DNA from: Corallium rubrum
Lineage: Eukaryota; Cnidaria; Anthozoa; Scleralcyonacea; Coralliidae
NCBI GenBank assembly: GCA_964035015.1
Contig: OZ036002.1
Span: 13,072,199-13,136,198 of the forward strand
Direction: 5' to 3'
DNA: 64,000 nucleotides
The notes beneath the pieces were generated by a model, which saw only the letters and a list, made by a program, of their open reading frames with translations, was not told the DNA's origin and did not search any database. This document shows positions 1 to 10,775 of the stretch, piece by piece. Positions within the stretch are counted from its first letter, which is position 1, and each line of letters begins with the position of its first letter. The position numbers and the translations under genes are program-made.

Positions 1-79
1 TTTTACATTATGGGGTAATTGGGAGTTCTGCGTGTTATTTCGCACGCAGCTATATCTTTCAATACCTTTTACCAACACC

Positions 80-583
80 TGCAACCTCGTCCCCAGGGCA
101 TTTTGCCTCCACGTTGGGTGGCATCGGCTGGTCGATTCTATAATCGGATTGGCCGGTTTAAAAACTTGATTAATTCAGATACAGTGTAATTTATTCATCA
201 AAATATGAATTGCAATAAATCCACTCTGCGAAGTTCATCCAAAGAATTGTAACGATAGCTTTGGTTAAAGTCAAGAACAACATTAGATATATGTTTCTTC
301 CAGACATTTAAATGTATCCTGGATAATCGTGGGGAGTATCATGATGGATAATGCTAGCCAGTTGCATTTATGATAAAGGTTCACATGAGTGATTCGGCAG
401 AGCGTTAAATATTTATTATTTATTATTCATGTATACGTATTATACAAAAACGAAACACAAAGACCGCATAAATTTTCTTGCCAAAACACCCCAAAATTCT
501 GGGTGTCACGTGACCAGCCGATGCCAGGGCCATTTTCGCCGACTACCAACGTGGAGGCAAAATGCCCTGGGGACGAGGTTGCA
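80..583. mobile_element. Inverted-repeat miniature element, about 500 bp
   Basis: The left end (about 80-133: acctcgtccccagggcattt, then tgcctccacgttgg and catcggctggtc) is repeated in inverse at about 512-583. The short direct repeat 'acacc' lies just outside both ends. No coding capacity is seen inside, so this is a non-autonomous DNA transposon of unassigned superfamily. Confidence 0.75.
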
Positions 584-1074
584 ACACCTGCAGAAAAATT
601 GAAGTAACGTCATAGGAATACATTACCAGAAATTTGGGACAAGATGGTGGTGCGCGTGCGTATTAAGGACCATAATAATGGAGATTCTCAACCGTAAATA
701 ATAAGGAGAGCACATAATAATTCAAATTTTGCTTAAACGGTGACATATTTCTTCTTTTCCCGACTCCATCTGACTTCAGCATGGACTAAGGAACAGTTAC
801 AACTAAAAAACATTTGCTTACTTCGACGACAAAGTACTTCCCTAGCTCGTCTTATTTTTGCACTGAAAGTGCCACTATCCATGGCGTTGGCCATAGTAAT
901 CTTTGTAAACAGGTGCGAGAAATTGGCCAAATTGATCAACAACGTGACGGGCGATGCGAAGTGTCCGACTCGCGGTGCATTCGGCAGGAGTCAGTCTACT
1001 TCGAGAGCACATAAAAGTCCTCATTTGTCCTTAGCATAGTACTTCCAAAAGCGTTTGAACTTGCTTGATTTCAC
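584..1074. other. No supported feature
   Basis: This is AT-rich sequence. Short open frames occur on both strands, but none shows a family motif or a conserved copy elsewhere in the window. Confidence 0.5.
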
Positions 1075-1355
1075 CATAGTCCCTAGAAATTAATTGTCTG
1101 GAAACGCGGCCAAAGTCTTTGTTCTAGGTTTTTGTTCACGTTTGTGCACCTTATTTCACCTTAACGCTTGCTGAACACATCGTATTTTTGGTATAATGAA
1201 GCAATCAACCAATAGCATCGTTGCTTTATCAATATTAATGAACGTAAAACAAAAGATTGTGCACCTTATTTGCCACCCTCAACCTAAATTGTAGCTCATT
1301 GTTAACCGCTTTGACATTCGCCGCGTCTCCAGACAATATAATTCTAGGGGCTATG
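1075..1355 (+). mobile_element. 281-bp miniature element, left member of a head-to-head pair
   Basis: The ends 'catagtccctag' and 'ctaggggctatg' are inverted, with similarity over about 43 bp including the block tctccagacaat. A second copy lies in opposite orientation at 1694-1974. TA at both ends would fit a Tc1/mariner-like target duplication, but this is not proven. Confidence 0.8.
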
Positions 1356-1693
1356 TTTACATGCACGATTTAGGCAAATTCTAAAGAACTCAATGACCTG
1401 AATAATGAGAAACATTAGAATACAGTAGAATCACACGCATTAGAAATTCTAGAATACATAATTATATTATTAGGCGAATATAGCTGCTGACAGAGAGCAG
1501 CGGCACAAATGACCCTGATTTCTGGTGATGATAAAATTTTATTTCAGAATATTGTTTAAAAGTTCAAATCCTTCTAACATTTCGTGGTTGTAAAGCCTGT
1601 ATATATGGTTTACGGTATTACATACTAATATTGAAAAAATAATTAAGTTGAAATGTACTTGTGTAGAATTCAAGTACGTATCTTAGTATGAAT

Positions 1694-1974
1694 CATAGCC
1701 CCTAGAATTATATTGTCTGGAGACGCGGCGAATGTCAAAGCGGTTAACAATGAGCTACAATTTAGGCTGAGTGTGGCAAATAAGGTGCACAATCTTTTGT
1801 TTTACGTTCATTAATATTGATAAAGCAACGATGCTATTGGTTGATTGCTTCATTATACCAAAAATACAATGTGTTCAGCAAGCGTTAAGGTGAAATAAGG
1901 TGCACAAACGTGAACAAAAACCTAGAACAAAGACTTTGGCCGCGTTTCCAGACAATTAATTTCTAGGGACTATG
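1694..1974 (-). mobile_element. 281-bp miniature element, right member of the pair
   Basis: This is a near-perfect reverse complement of 1075-1355 and has the same length. The 338 bp between the two copies are not palindromic. Confidence 0.8.
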
Positions 1975-2022
1975 TATGAATTCATCTGTGTTCTTAACAG
2001 TCAGTTAAACTTGAAAATATTT

Positions 2023-2384
2023 TTAGTCGATTGACAGTCGTCGGTTTTTCAATAATGACCATTTTTTGGCAAGCTTGTTTACGTCAACAGCATTGGTGAT
2101 ATCCTTTTCAGCGGCAAGAATCATGCAATCGTTCAAACGTTCTCCAGATACCTTGTTTCGTGAATAACTTTTCACAATCTTCATAATAGGCTGAATGATC
2201 GCTCGTTCTTGACAACGGAAGAAGCGGCTGTTAGGAATAATTTGTAAACCTTTGCAGCTAACTTATAGAGACCATGGTTTTTGGCAATTTTAAGAGCGAT
2301 GTTTGCAGCTATCGTGCATGTCATGGGTTTTGCTTCTAAACCTTGGGCCTGAAGTTCATCTTGCTCCCGGCTAGGCCCCTTCAA
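2023..2384 (-). pseudogene. hAT transposase C-terminal fragment (dead)
   Basis: On the minus strand, a frame ending KNERSFSLL is followed, after a one-base shift at about 2184, by KIVKSYSRNKVSGERLND and then KLAKKWSLL and a stop. This matches the hAT C-terminal dimerisation region (xERSFSxLKxIKxYxRxxxxxERLN), of the kind found in ZMYM1-like transposases. The start, zinc finger and catalytic core are not visible. It belongs to a decayed element whose end lies at 2856. Confidence 0.65.
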
Positions 2385-2819
2385 TGCATACTGTGAATTG
2401 CACCACTTGATTCCAGTGAGAATGCCGACGGGAACGCAGCTACCAACTTTTGCGTGTCTTCAACTTTTCCGGTGTGAAACGAGTGTCGAAACTCGAAAAG
2501 TTTAAACCATTTTAACCTTTTTGCGAAGGATGTCAGATTACAATTGCGTTTCGCTGCGGGATACGATATACGCGCGATTCCTTGGCTCGCGAATCGCGCC
2601 TGTGGCAATGAAATTTGACCCATTGCGCTGCGGAAGGGGAAAATTACACGTGTATTCAAGAGTTCAAGCCTTACATGAGCTGATATCATTTAATTTTACT
2701 GAATTTTCAGAATTTCAGATTTCAATGTCTTTTGTCTGTCTCAATTTAACAGATTTATTTACCTGATTTTTTACCTGACTGTTTCATGATTTTACCTGAA
2801 TTTTTTTCTTCACCTGAGT

Positions 2820-2856
2820 TGGGGGGGTGTAGCACCCCCCCACACGCTACGTCCCT
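2820..2856. mobile_element. hAT element terminus
   Basis: Reading inwards on the minus strand, the end is cagggacgtagcgtgtgggg followed by a C/G-rich palindrome. The first 12 bases match the end of the hAT element at 37275. It probably bounds the element that carried the transposase fragment at 2023-2384; the other end is not recognised. Confidence 0.6.
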
Positions 2857-2892
2857 GGTTACATACATTAAATATCTCTATTATTGTACAAG

Positions 2893-2966
2893 TGGCGCAG
2901 TGGGTTAGGCGTCGGACTGTAAGTCAAAACAAGTTAAGCCCGGGCGGGGGCAGGGTTGAGTACTGT
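2893..2966 (+). mobile_element. tRNA-derived SINE-like fragment
   Basis: A good RNA polymerase III A-box (tggcgcagtgg) is followed about 45 bases later by a decayed B-box (gggttgagtac). Cloverleaf pairing is poor, so a functional tRNA is unlikely. Confidence 0.45.
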
Positions 2967-2976
2967 AACTGAACTG

Positions 2977-3107
2977 AAACGTCGCTATTGGACAATTCGT
3001 TCATTATACTAAAATACAATGTGTTCAGTGACCGTGCACCGTGCACAAAAATGCATAAAGGCGAACAAAAAGATAAACCAAAGACTTTAGCCGAGTTTCC
3101 AGACCAT
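2977..3107 (-). mobile_element. Degenerate copy of the 281-bp miniature element
   Basis: It shares, in the same order, 'gctattgg', 'ttcattata', 'aaaatacaatgtgttcag' and 'aaagacttt' with the right half of 1694-1974. Both ends are worn. Confidence 0.6.
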
Positions 3108-3189
3108 ATCTCGAATGACTATGATATAACTAAAGTTGGTGTATACTTAAATAGTATTTTTGTTGTTTTTGAAGGGGATATTTTAAGAC

Positions 3190-3316
3190 CCCATCCACAC
3201 GTATACGTTTTCCTAGCGTTTTCATATTGTTTCAGGTAATGAGACCATTGTTTTCTGCTCCCCTGAGGACTGAGAACAATATAAAAACGCTACGAAAACG
3301 CATACGTGTGGACAAT
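3190..3316. mobile_element. Short foldback miniature element
   Basis: The left arm (ccacacgtatacgttttc) and the right arm (gaaaacgcatacgtgtgg) pair over about 37 bases around a short centre. Confidence 0.7.
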
Positions 3317-5235
3317 GGACATCGCCTAATACTTTTTATTAATAAAACAAAATAACTCATTTTGATAAAAGGTCATAAGCAGTGTTACCCTGTTCAAGGC
3401 CAAAAAGATAAGACATTTATGAATATAATCCTTTATTCTACCCTTGACTCGCCAGTTTCTTGCTATGATTGTCGTCGGATTATGTCTGAACATTCTACAA
3501 AAACTATAGTTTCAAAGTTACATTCGGAAATGTTGAGGAGACTTAAAGTTATTTTTTGAATTTCACAAATTGGCGTATTACCTATCAGCTCTTTGGCTTT
3601 TTTTCGAAACTTCCCGATCAGTTATATGCATCATGTTATACATGAAAATGTAGAGAATTGAACAGGCTTGAAAATAATGCAATTTGATTTTCCTGGTGGA
3701 AACTATAGGTGAAAATCAACATTCAACATTAAGCTGACAATTATATTTCTAAAATGATGAAATCGATCGATTTCTCTTGTCTACCTAACCTAACTCAAAC
3801 AACGTTATCTCAAACACTATTTAACGGATATACTAGAAATTCCACAAGCACGTTGACGAAGGACAATATCTGTAAGTAAAGTAATATATTACCTTGCCGA
3901 TTTCGTCTGTCCATCTTTTAATCTTATCCTCTTGAGTGAGCTAAAGCTACTCCTTGAAATTGACAAACCCCTCCGCTGGAGTTATTATAACCCAATAAAT
4001 GGAGTTAAAATAACTCCTGTAGAATAACTCCCCTGAAGAAGTCAAATCAGTCAATCTAATTCTCTCACCCGTGTTGAAACTACTGCTTGAAAATAACAGT
4101 GTACTTTCAACAGTGTTCACGTCTTTTTTTGGCAGTGTGCTAATCTATTAGCATCATCCGCGGATGTTTATTACGACGGACGATTTTCTCATTAATAATA
4201 ATGAGGGACGTTTAGTCTAATTGTCCTTCGTGAATTACTGGATGAACGACGTGTAGAACTAAACGTCCCTTATCCAGTATTGATGAGAGAAATACAACAT
4301 TAATCGCCCCTCTTAACACAGAAGATTTCGAGGTGACCATGTAATTATGGAATATAACAGTCAGAAAATTTAAGATAAATTTTAATAGAACTGCCGATCA
4401 AAGATTGGGAAAAGGTAAAACCATCAATCGGACATAAAAAAGATTAATTGAGAGGAAGGATTTAGGATTACTGAAGTAATAAGTACAGAGAAGCATAGAT
4501 AATTATTATTTAAAAAATATAGCATTGGAAAGTTTAAAAACTAAATTTTCGGTCGCTCATGCAAGTTTTGTCAAAGTTAATATTGAAAAAAAACAAAAAC
4601 CAACACGCCAATCAGAATGTCTTATTATGTAAAAACTTTTTTATGGTCAGTGACTGTGCCAAATATATTTTAATAAACATTCACATTACGGTGTCCTGAC
4701 GAGATAGCTGCTGAAGGCAGCTAGAGCATTAGACCACATGAAGACCGCGCATTATATTCTGGGTATGCGTCAGGAATAAAAATAGTAGTCAAATAAAAGT
4801 ACGGATGTACTCCTTAGTATAGTAATGCAGGTTTTTAGCGATTCGTCGTCAATGTACGCTCGGAATCACTAACGGCTTTTTAACGATTCGACCTTTTGGA
4901 CGCCATAGAGGCCAATCAAAAGTAAATTAGGTATGTTTTGGCGGCTTTTGGACGGCATCAAGTCACAGTCGACGCCGTAAATATTATATGCGACGTCCGC
5001 GAGAAATATACGATCCAATTTTTACACTATATCTAACATCCTTTGTAGTATAGCGTTTCTCAAAGTCAAATGACAAAGAAACACGGCACCTGCACTTTAC
5101 AACTGTGTCTGGAATGAATCCTGACTGCTAGTCCAAAGCGGATTCGATAGGCTACTGTTTCAAAAATTTGCATACATGTAGATATAATATTAGAGAAAAA
5201 AGAGATATACACAACTTCAAACTCTTACTTTATAC
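3317..5235. other. No supported gene; AT-rich, one weak hairpin
   Basis: No copy of this stretch is seen elsewhere in the window. An imperfect inverted repeat around 4180-4290 (gggacgtttag against ctaaacgtccc) is the only structure found. Short frames lack any recognisable motif. Confidence 0.45.
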
Positions 5236-5853
5236 ATAAGGTCTTCGTTTAGGTTTACAGAGTCATTTCGGTAAAGCACTCTCAATTTGTCAGAATTTAT
5301 GCCACAAACTAGATATCGTTAGAAAGCTATTAATTTGTTGAATACAATGTTGTGTTTGACTTAAAACAAAGCGTTTCAGTTTTTTTTCCAAAAAATTTTT
5401 CGCATTTCGATTCCGAGATAAATTTCCAGAAAAACGGTGTCGGCGTTTTTTTATTTATTGCCTGGTTTCGATTTTATGACTTGTTTTGTCCGAATGTTGG
5501 TTGGAAAACAACATTTTCAACTTTGGTCGTCAATAAAATCAGCAAAACTCGACATATCAAAAATCCCTGACACCGACTTGCTGGCACTTTATCTCGGAAT
5601 TAAACTGCAAAAAAAGATTTTGAAGAAAATGAAACGCTTTTTACTTGAGTCGCCCCCGAGTGAAGCCCTCTGGTTTTAATTAAAATATTCACAACTATTA
5701 CTGGATTGTGTTTATCGCAAAATTAAAGACAACATTGTATTCTACAAATTATAGCTTTCTAACGATATCTATTTTACTTTTGTGGCATAAATTCTGACGA
5801 ACCGAGAGCGCTTTACCGAAATGACCTTGCAAACCTAAACGAAGACCTTAACG
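5236..5853. mobile_element. Foldback miniature element, about 618 bp
   Basis: About 115 bp at the left (aaggtcttcgtttaggttt, ctaacgata in the arm) is inverted at the right (5731-5853). The interior also folds on itself imperfectly. Flanking TA fits a Tc1/mariner-like target, but this is weak. The short frames inside are not transposase-like. Confidence 0.75.
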
Positions 5854-6035
5854 TTTTGACCACAAGTTCTCAAACTCATTAATAATTCATTTATTGAAGC
5901 CAATCCACGAACGCAGTATGCTACATCACATGCATGAGCTTTGATACCCAACGAAAACCTGTAGGAAACTTCCTTATTGATATCAGTGAAGAAAACACCG
6001 CAAATTGTGATGCGAATACTCGTTTGAGAAACAAG

Positions 6036-6177
6036 ATCAAACACTTGTTTATCGTGTTTCATCAAGGGACTCCAAGCACTCGAAAACAATAAAAACCCGG
6101 GGGATACACCCTCGCGATTTTCATTTGTTTTCCAGTGTTTGGAACCCCTGATGAAACACTCAAACTCGTGTTTGATC
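6036..6177. mobile_element. Foldback hairpin element
   Basis: The arm gatcaaacac...gtgtttcatcaagg is inverted at 6146-6177. Its design resembles the hairpin elements at 36914 and 50724, all built around 'gtgttt(c/t)atc'. Confidence 0.6.
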
Positions 6178-6239
6178 TATTACTTAAATATTATCATTAT
6201 ATATTACATGTACCAATCTATTGCGCATCCATCATGTCT

Positions 6240-6545
6240 ATTAACTCGACATTCGACTGTGTATGAACCATTCTGTTGCTCATCCATCCTGTCTATTAAC
6301 TGATTTGAACTGCCTAATGAACCATTCTGTTGCTGATCTATCCTGTCTATTAAAGCACCGAATTGTCTAATGAGCAAAGTGAAACTGCTGAGGTTTCTGG
6401 TAACGGAAAACTGACATTTCGTGGGCGGAGCACCCCATCAGAGTAAAATGTCTGATGAACCATCCTGTTGCTCATCCATCATGCCAATTAACTGATTAAA
6501 CTGTCTAATGAACCATTCTGTTGCTCATCCATCATGTCTATTAAA
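6240..6545. repeat. 53-bp minisatellite, short array (copy A)
   Basis: A few units contain ccattctgttgctcatccat and ctattaactgattgaactg. They are interrupted by about 95 unrelated bases at about 6356-6450. The long form of the array is at 43180-44475. Confidence 0.85.
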
Positions 6546-7693
6546 GGTCAGCTCAAGGCAAATTATTTTCCCAGCTTGTTATAAATCTACTTCTGATAAT
6601 AGTAAAATGTACTAGGACATCTGAAGGGGGGAGGGGGTCAACTTCACATTTCCTCTGTGGGGGAGGTGTGGATGTTTCCTGGAATGACCCAATGATTAAC
6701 TAGCCAAGGGTTACTTGAAGTACTTGGAACACAAGGAACATCACCAGAGAGGGGACGGGGAGGATGAATCCAACCCTCCCCCCCTCACTTCTCACCAAGG
6801 TCAATTTTCTAATTTGTTCAAAAGTCAAAACTGAGAAGAAAGTACAGTATTGGTGAGGGGGAGAGTTAAGAAACTTGAGAAAGGGGTTTCATAAGATTGA
6901 AAAGTGTGTGATCCCAAACAATAAAATTTTAAAGTCTCCTCCTATTTGGCAACAGACATTGCCACTGCAGTGATTTTCATATTGTTTCTCACTTAGGGGC
7001 TGTTTATATGAGAGGAAAACCAGCCTGGTAGGCAGAATAGCCCGGTAAGCGAGATAATTTCTGGCTCACATTTATATGAACGAATTTCATCCCACCTACT
7101 GGGATGATTTTACAACAACAAAAAGTCAAAACATGACATCAGCATCCCGGGAAGTGGGCCAGCCCGGTTAGAGATTGTTTACAGGAGAAAATTTTCATCC
7201 CGCTTACCGAGATCTCACCTCTTTCAAGTGAGATCTCACCTCTTTCAAGTGAGATCTCACCTCTTTCAAGTGAGATCTCACTAACCAGGCTAGCCCACTT
7301 GGCCATATAAATGCAGAGGCATTTTTAACAGGAAAATAATTATATATATACACAGTGAGATTTAATTTGAAACCACTATGACATCATCAAAAGTGTGATG
7401 TCATTACCTGGCAACACCCTCTGCACTCAGTTTCACTGCCATTTTGATTCAGAATGACAGAGCCAAGGTGTCCAAGTAAAACAATGTTGATTGGAAACCA
7501 CAAGTAATATGGACATATCCAATATTTGGAAATGAGTTCCCTAGTCATCAAACCATAGTTTTATAACAAAATTGGATTGTCATATGCTACCATAAGTTTC
7601 CATTCACCTGCTACCATCTGCCTGATTATTGAAATGCACATTCCATTTGTTCCAACTGTACAGGAAACCCACTGCACAGAAAACGTATTCTAA
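6546..7693. other. Copy-A block without a gene
   Basis: This block parallels 44480-45100 in copy C. It contains a decayed version of the exon-like block (about 7380-7530 on the minus strand, broken after the equivalent of NQNGSETE). It also has three direct 24-bp repeats at about 7211-7283 (gatctcacctctttcaagtga) inside an AT/GC-mixed insert at about 6993-7318 that copy C lacks. Confidence 0.6.
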
Positions 7694-8164
7694 GGGGCTG
7701 ATTACATAGAGATTTTCAGCCCAGGCTGAAATTGGTTGAAATTGTTTCGCGATTACATGGGAAATTTCAGCCCGGGCTGAAATCATATTTTCGTTAGCTG
7801 AGCTAAAATATTCTCATGACATAATGAAGAATTTCAGCCTGGCTGAAATGATAGACTCGTAAAATGGCTATTCCAATGCTTTAAACAATTTGAAACGCTG
7901 CATGAATCATGTCGACTTTTGACTTTTATGAGACTGTGGTTGCATATAGCTAAAGATGAAATAAACAAAAGCAAAAGTGTTTTCAAGATTGTTTTTTCAG
8001 CCCAGGCTGAAATTTCTTGTCGATTACATGAGAATTTTCAGCCTGGTCCACCGGGTAGCTCAAACTGGGCTGAAATTTTTGTCATGTACATGTAATCGCA
8101 AACTCCGTTTTACAAGGATTTTATCGGAAGCCCGGGCTGAAAATCTCACCATGTAATCGGCCCC
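7694..8164. mobile_element. Harbinger-like miniature element, 471 bp, TAA target duplication
   Basis: The inverted ends are ggggctgattacat and atgtaatcggcccc. TAA lies on both sides (7691-7693, 8165-8167). Copy C has a single TAA at the matching site (about 45692, 'attctaactcc'), which acts as the empty site. The interior repeats cagcc(c/t)(g/a)ggctgaaat several times in both orientations. A 3-bp TAA duplication is typical of PIF/Harbinger. Confidence 0.8.
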
Positions 8165-8167
8165 TAA

Positions 8168-9625
8168 TTCCGTTGGAAGTTGGAACGTGTTTGAACTTGT
8201 AATACTGTAGATATTAGGTTACTTCAGAAAAAGTATTGTAAGGAATGTAAGCAGTGAAAAGCGACTAAAAGAACGACTTAAACAAAGAAGAGAAGTACAG
8301 TAATAGTGGTTAATACTCAGTAAAACTAGATAACAAAATAAAAGCGGCTATTATAAAGCAAGAAAAGACAGCGCCACAGCGCACAACTATTAAGATAGGT
8401 TAATACTTAATAGCCACAGACTAGAAAACGAAGAAGGCAAAACTAGACAAGGAAAAACAGAGTTAGCGAGACAAACTCGACTCCAATATGAAACAGGACC
8501 CGAAACTCACGCTGAAGACAGAATATAAAAGCTTTGATCATAGTTCCAAGAATTGAATCTAGAAACTATGCTCTTGACCAACTGTTCAGCTTGTTTATAT
8601 TTCATATCTTGTAGTTTCAACTCCACATTTTCTAGCACCCCATACTTTTCTCCATATATTTATTTCTAAAACAAGAAATACAGTCAGTAGCTTACCTTTA
8701 TTTGTGGCCAAATAAATGTCGTGAATCGTTTCGGGGACGCTTCCACGCACTTCCTTGAAGTCGCAGAAGCAAAGCGAATTGTTTTGCATGCTCAGCGGTC
8801 ACCAGAAGCAATTAATAGGTACTTCATGTTACGTCCGCATAACAGTTTGTTACATTCTTACACTCCAAATTTTTCTTCACCAAAAACTCTTAAAACATGT
8901 AGTTTAATGGAGTGAAATACGAAATATTACCTAAAATATACCCAATACTTCACCAGCGTTACCACCATTTATGCGGAATTCGTTGGGGCACTGACGGTAT
9001 CGCAGAGACGCGGGTTTCATTCTTCCAGGATATTGGTAGTATCAGACTGTGCTCATCGGAGTATCGAAGAGTAGCAGGACTTTGATATGTTGCATTATTC
9101 GGCCACTGCTCCCAGTTTGGTCTCAAAAAGTATATATTACATACACCCGAGATTTTCATTCAGATTTTCCTTAGAACATAAAAATATATGTATGGTGGTT
9201 GTTGGTTGCTCGTGGTGCCTAAATCTAGCGAATGAAGCAGGCGTAAACGGGCCTAACCCAAACTATGATGTGGACCTTACATGAAATAGTTAAGTTTCGT
9301 GTTTACTTTGAGTGTGTACTCCCTACCCGCTGAACCTTTGAAATCTCGAGGGCGATTGTATAAAAATGTAGTTAACTTTAAATGTAGTGAGAGCTTAATT
9401 TTGCCAATCAGGAACGTTTGAGAAGTTAACGACTTAACTACTCGACGGGTAGTCAAACTGTCGCTGAGTTTTATACAACTGGCCCCAGACCATTTCCAGA
9501 CTAAAGAATTTAATACTTTTGTAACCGTTTCAGACAAGACAGCAAAAAACGGTACTCTGTTCCACACTAGAAAAAAGAAAAAACCTGCCCTATGCCAAAC
9601 CAAACAACTAACATAGTATAAATAA
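8168..9625. other. Copy-A flank, no gene seen
   Basis: This parallels 19060-20470 plus 21400-21960 (copy B) and 45770-46830 plus 48580-49140 (copy C). It has no coding frame conserved across the copies. The block at about 9345-9480 forms a weak inverted repeat (ttgtataaaa against ttttatacaa). Confidence 0.55.
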
Positions 9626-9717
9626 GTTTTGTGGAAACACCACGTAAAACATTTCTTTGCAAAGCTTTCGGCCTGTTGACTCAGGCCTTCATCAGAGCAA
9701 TGGTGTTTCCACAAAAC
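9626..9717 (-). ncRNA. Hammerhead-ribozyme-like hairpin
   Basis: On the minus strand a perfect 17-bp stem (gttttgtggaaacacca with its complement) encloses CTGATGA, a 6-bp stem II (GGCCTG/CAGGCC), and then GAAAGCT. UUGC and GCAA can pair as the stem I next to the core. This is the layout of type I hammerheads described in Penelope-like elements and retrozymes. Stem III would be the self-complementary AGCU, so a dimer may be needed. Cleavage is not demonstrated. Confidence 0.6.
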
Positions 9718-10089
9718 GTATCTTACATTATCGCCATGAAAACTTTCAAAGAATTAACTAACATAGTATTGTAAAAAACGTAGACCTTGTTCCCGATAAA
9801 GTATTTATATATCCTGTTCCAGACTAAAAATGCCAAAAACTTTACCCTTCAAAGTGGCAGGTCCTTCTTATTGTAATTCTTCTATTCCTTAGAGGGAAAT
9901 GTAGGAAAAAGCTTTTGTTGTAGGTGTCGTGGTGTCGATAGCTGATGCAGATGATCTTTATTTGTAAAGCACTGCTCTTGTATATTGCAGCGTATTCAAA
10001 CTTATAAATTCCTTTTACAAATAAATAGAAGGAACAATGCGTATCCACTGTAAGTTAACAATATACCAAGATGTTCGTCAGATTGATGG

Positions 10090-10500
10090 TGCAATGTAAT
10101 AAAGTACATTACGATATCATACGAGCTACATCACAAGTTATATCATATAATCATAAGAGCGACATATCCAAAGTTATACCATAAGAGCTATATCACAAGC
10201 TATGTAAGACCCATATCATGCACAAGCTATATATCAAAATTCAAAAACCCTCTATCACAAGCTATATCATAAGAGCTACATTATATCACCATTAAAAGCT
10301 ATATCATAAATAAGACTTACTGCATGTATATATCAGATGCAGGCTATACCATAAGAGCTATAATAGGTTTATAAGTCTTATATAAACCTAATATAGCTCT
10401 TATGATATAGCTTGCACGTGATATACAGTGGGTCTTATATAAGATATACAGCTTATAATGGTGATATAGCTTGTTATGCAGCTCTTATGATATAGCTTGT
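10090..10500. repeat. AT-rich short-repeat block (agctatatcataagagctat)
   Basis: Degenerate direct and inverted copies of 'agctatatcataagagctat' form an imperfect palindrome centred near 10375. Shorter versions are at 22290-22490 and 49795-49990. Confidence 0.75.
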
Positions 10501-10775
10501 GATATAGCTACTGGGCATTTTTTAGCAGATGACACATATTCTACAAGTTTTAATAATTTACTACACAATTAAAACAGTTAAACAGCGCAACAGTAACACA
10601 AAACACCATCTATATGTCAGATAAAGTAAAACAAAATGATAAATGTTTTTGAACCTCGTGTTCTCATCAACGTTCTATCTTCTCCAGTTCAAAATAATTA
10701 AATACTGCAAGCAACATTTAGATTGCTTATAATGTCTTTTAAACAAAAACAAAATTACATTTCTTTTCAATTCAA

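Noticed and set aside
2893-2966. Functional tRNA gene
   Set aside because: The A-box is good, but the B-box is damaged and the stems do not close; treated as a SINE-like fragment. The same judgement applies to 42955-43070.
9277-9714. 145-codon minus-strand frame
   Set aside because: It runs through a miniature inverted repeat and the hammerhead-like hairpin and is not conserved in copies B or C.
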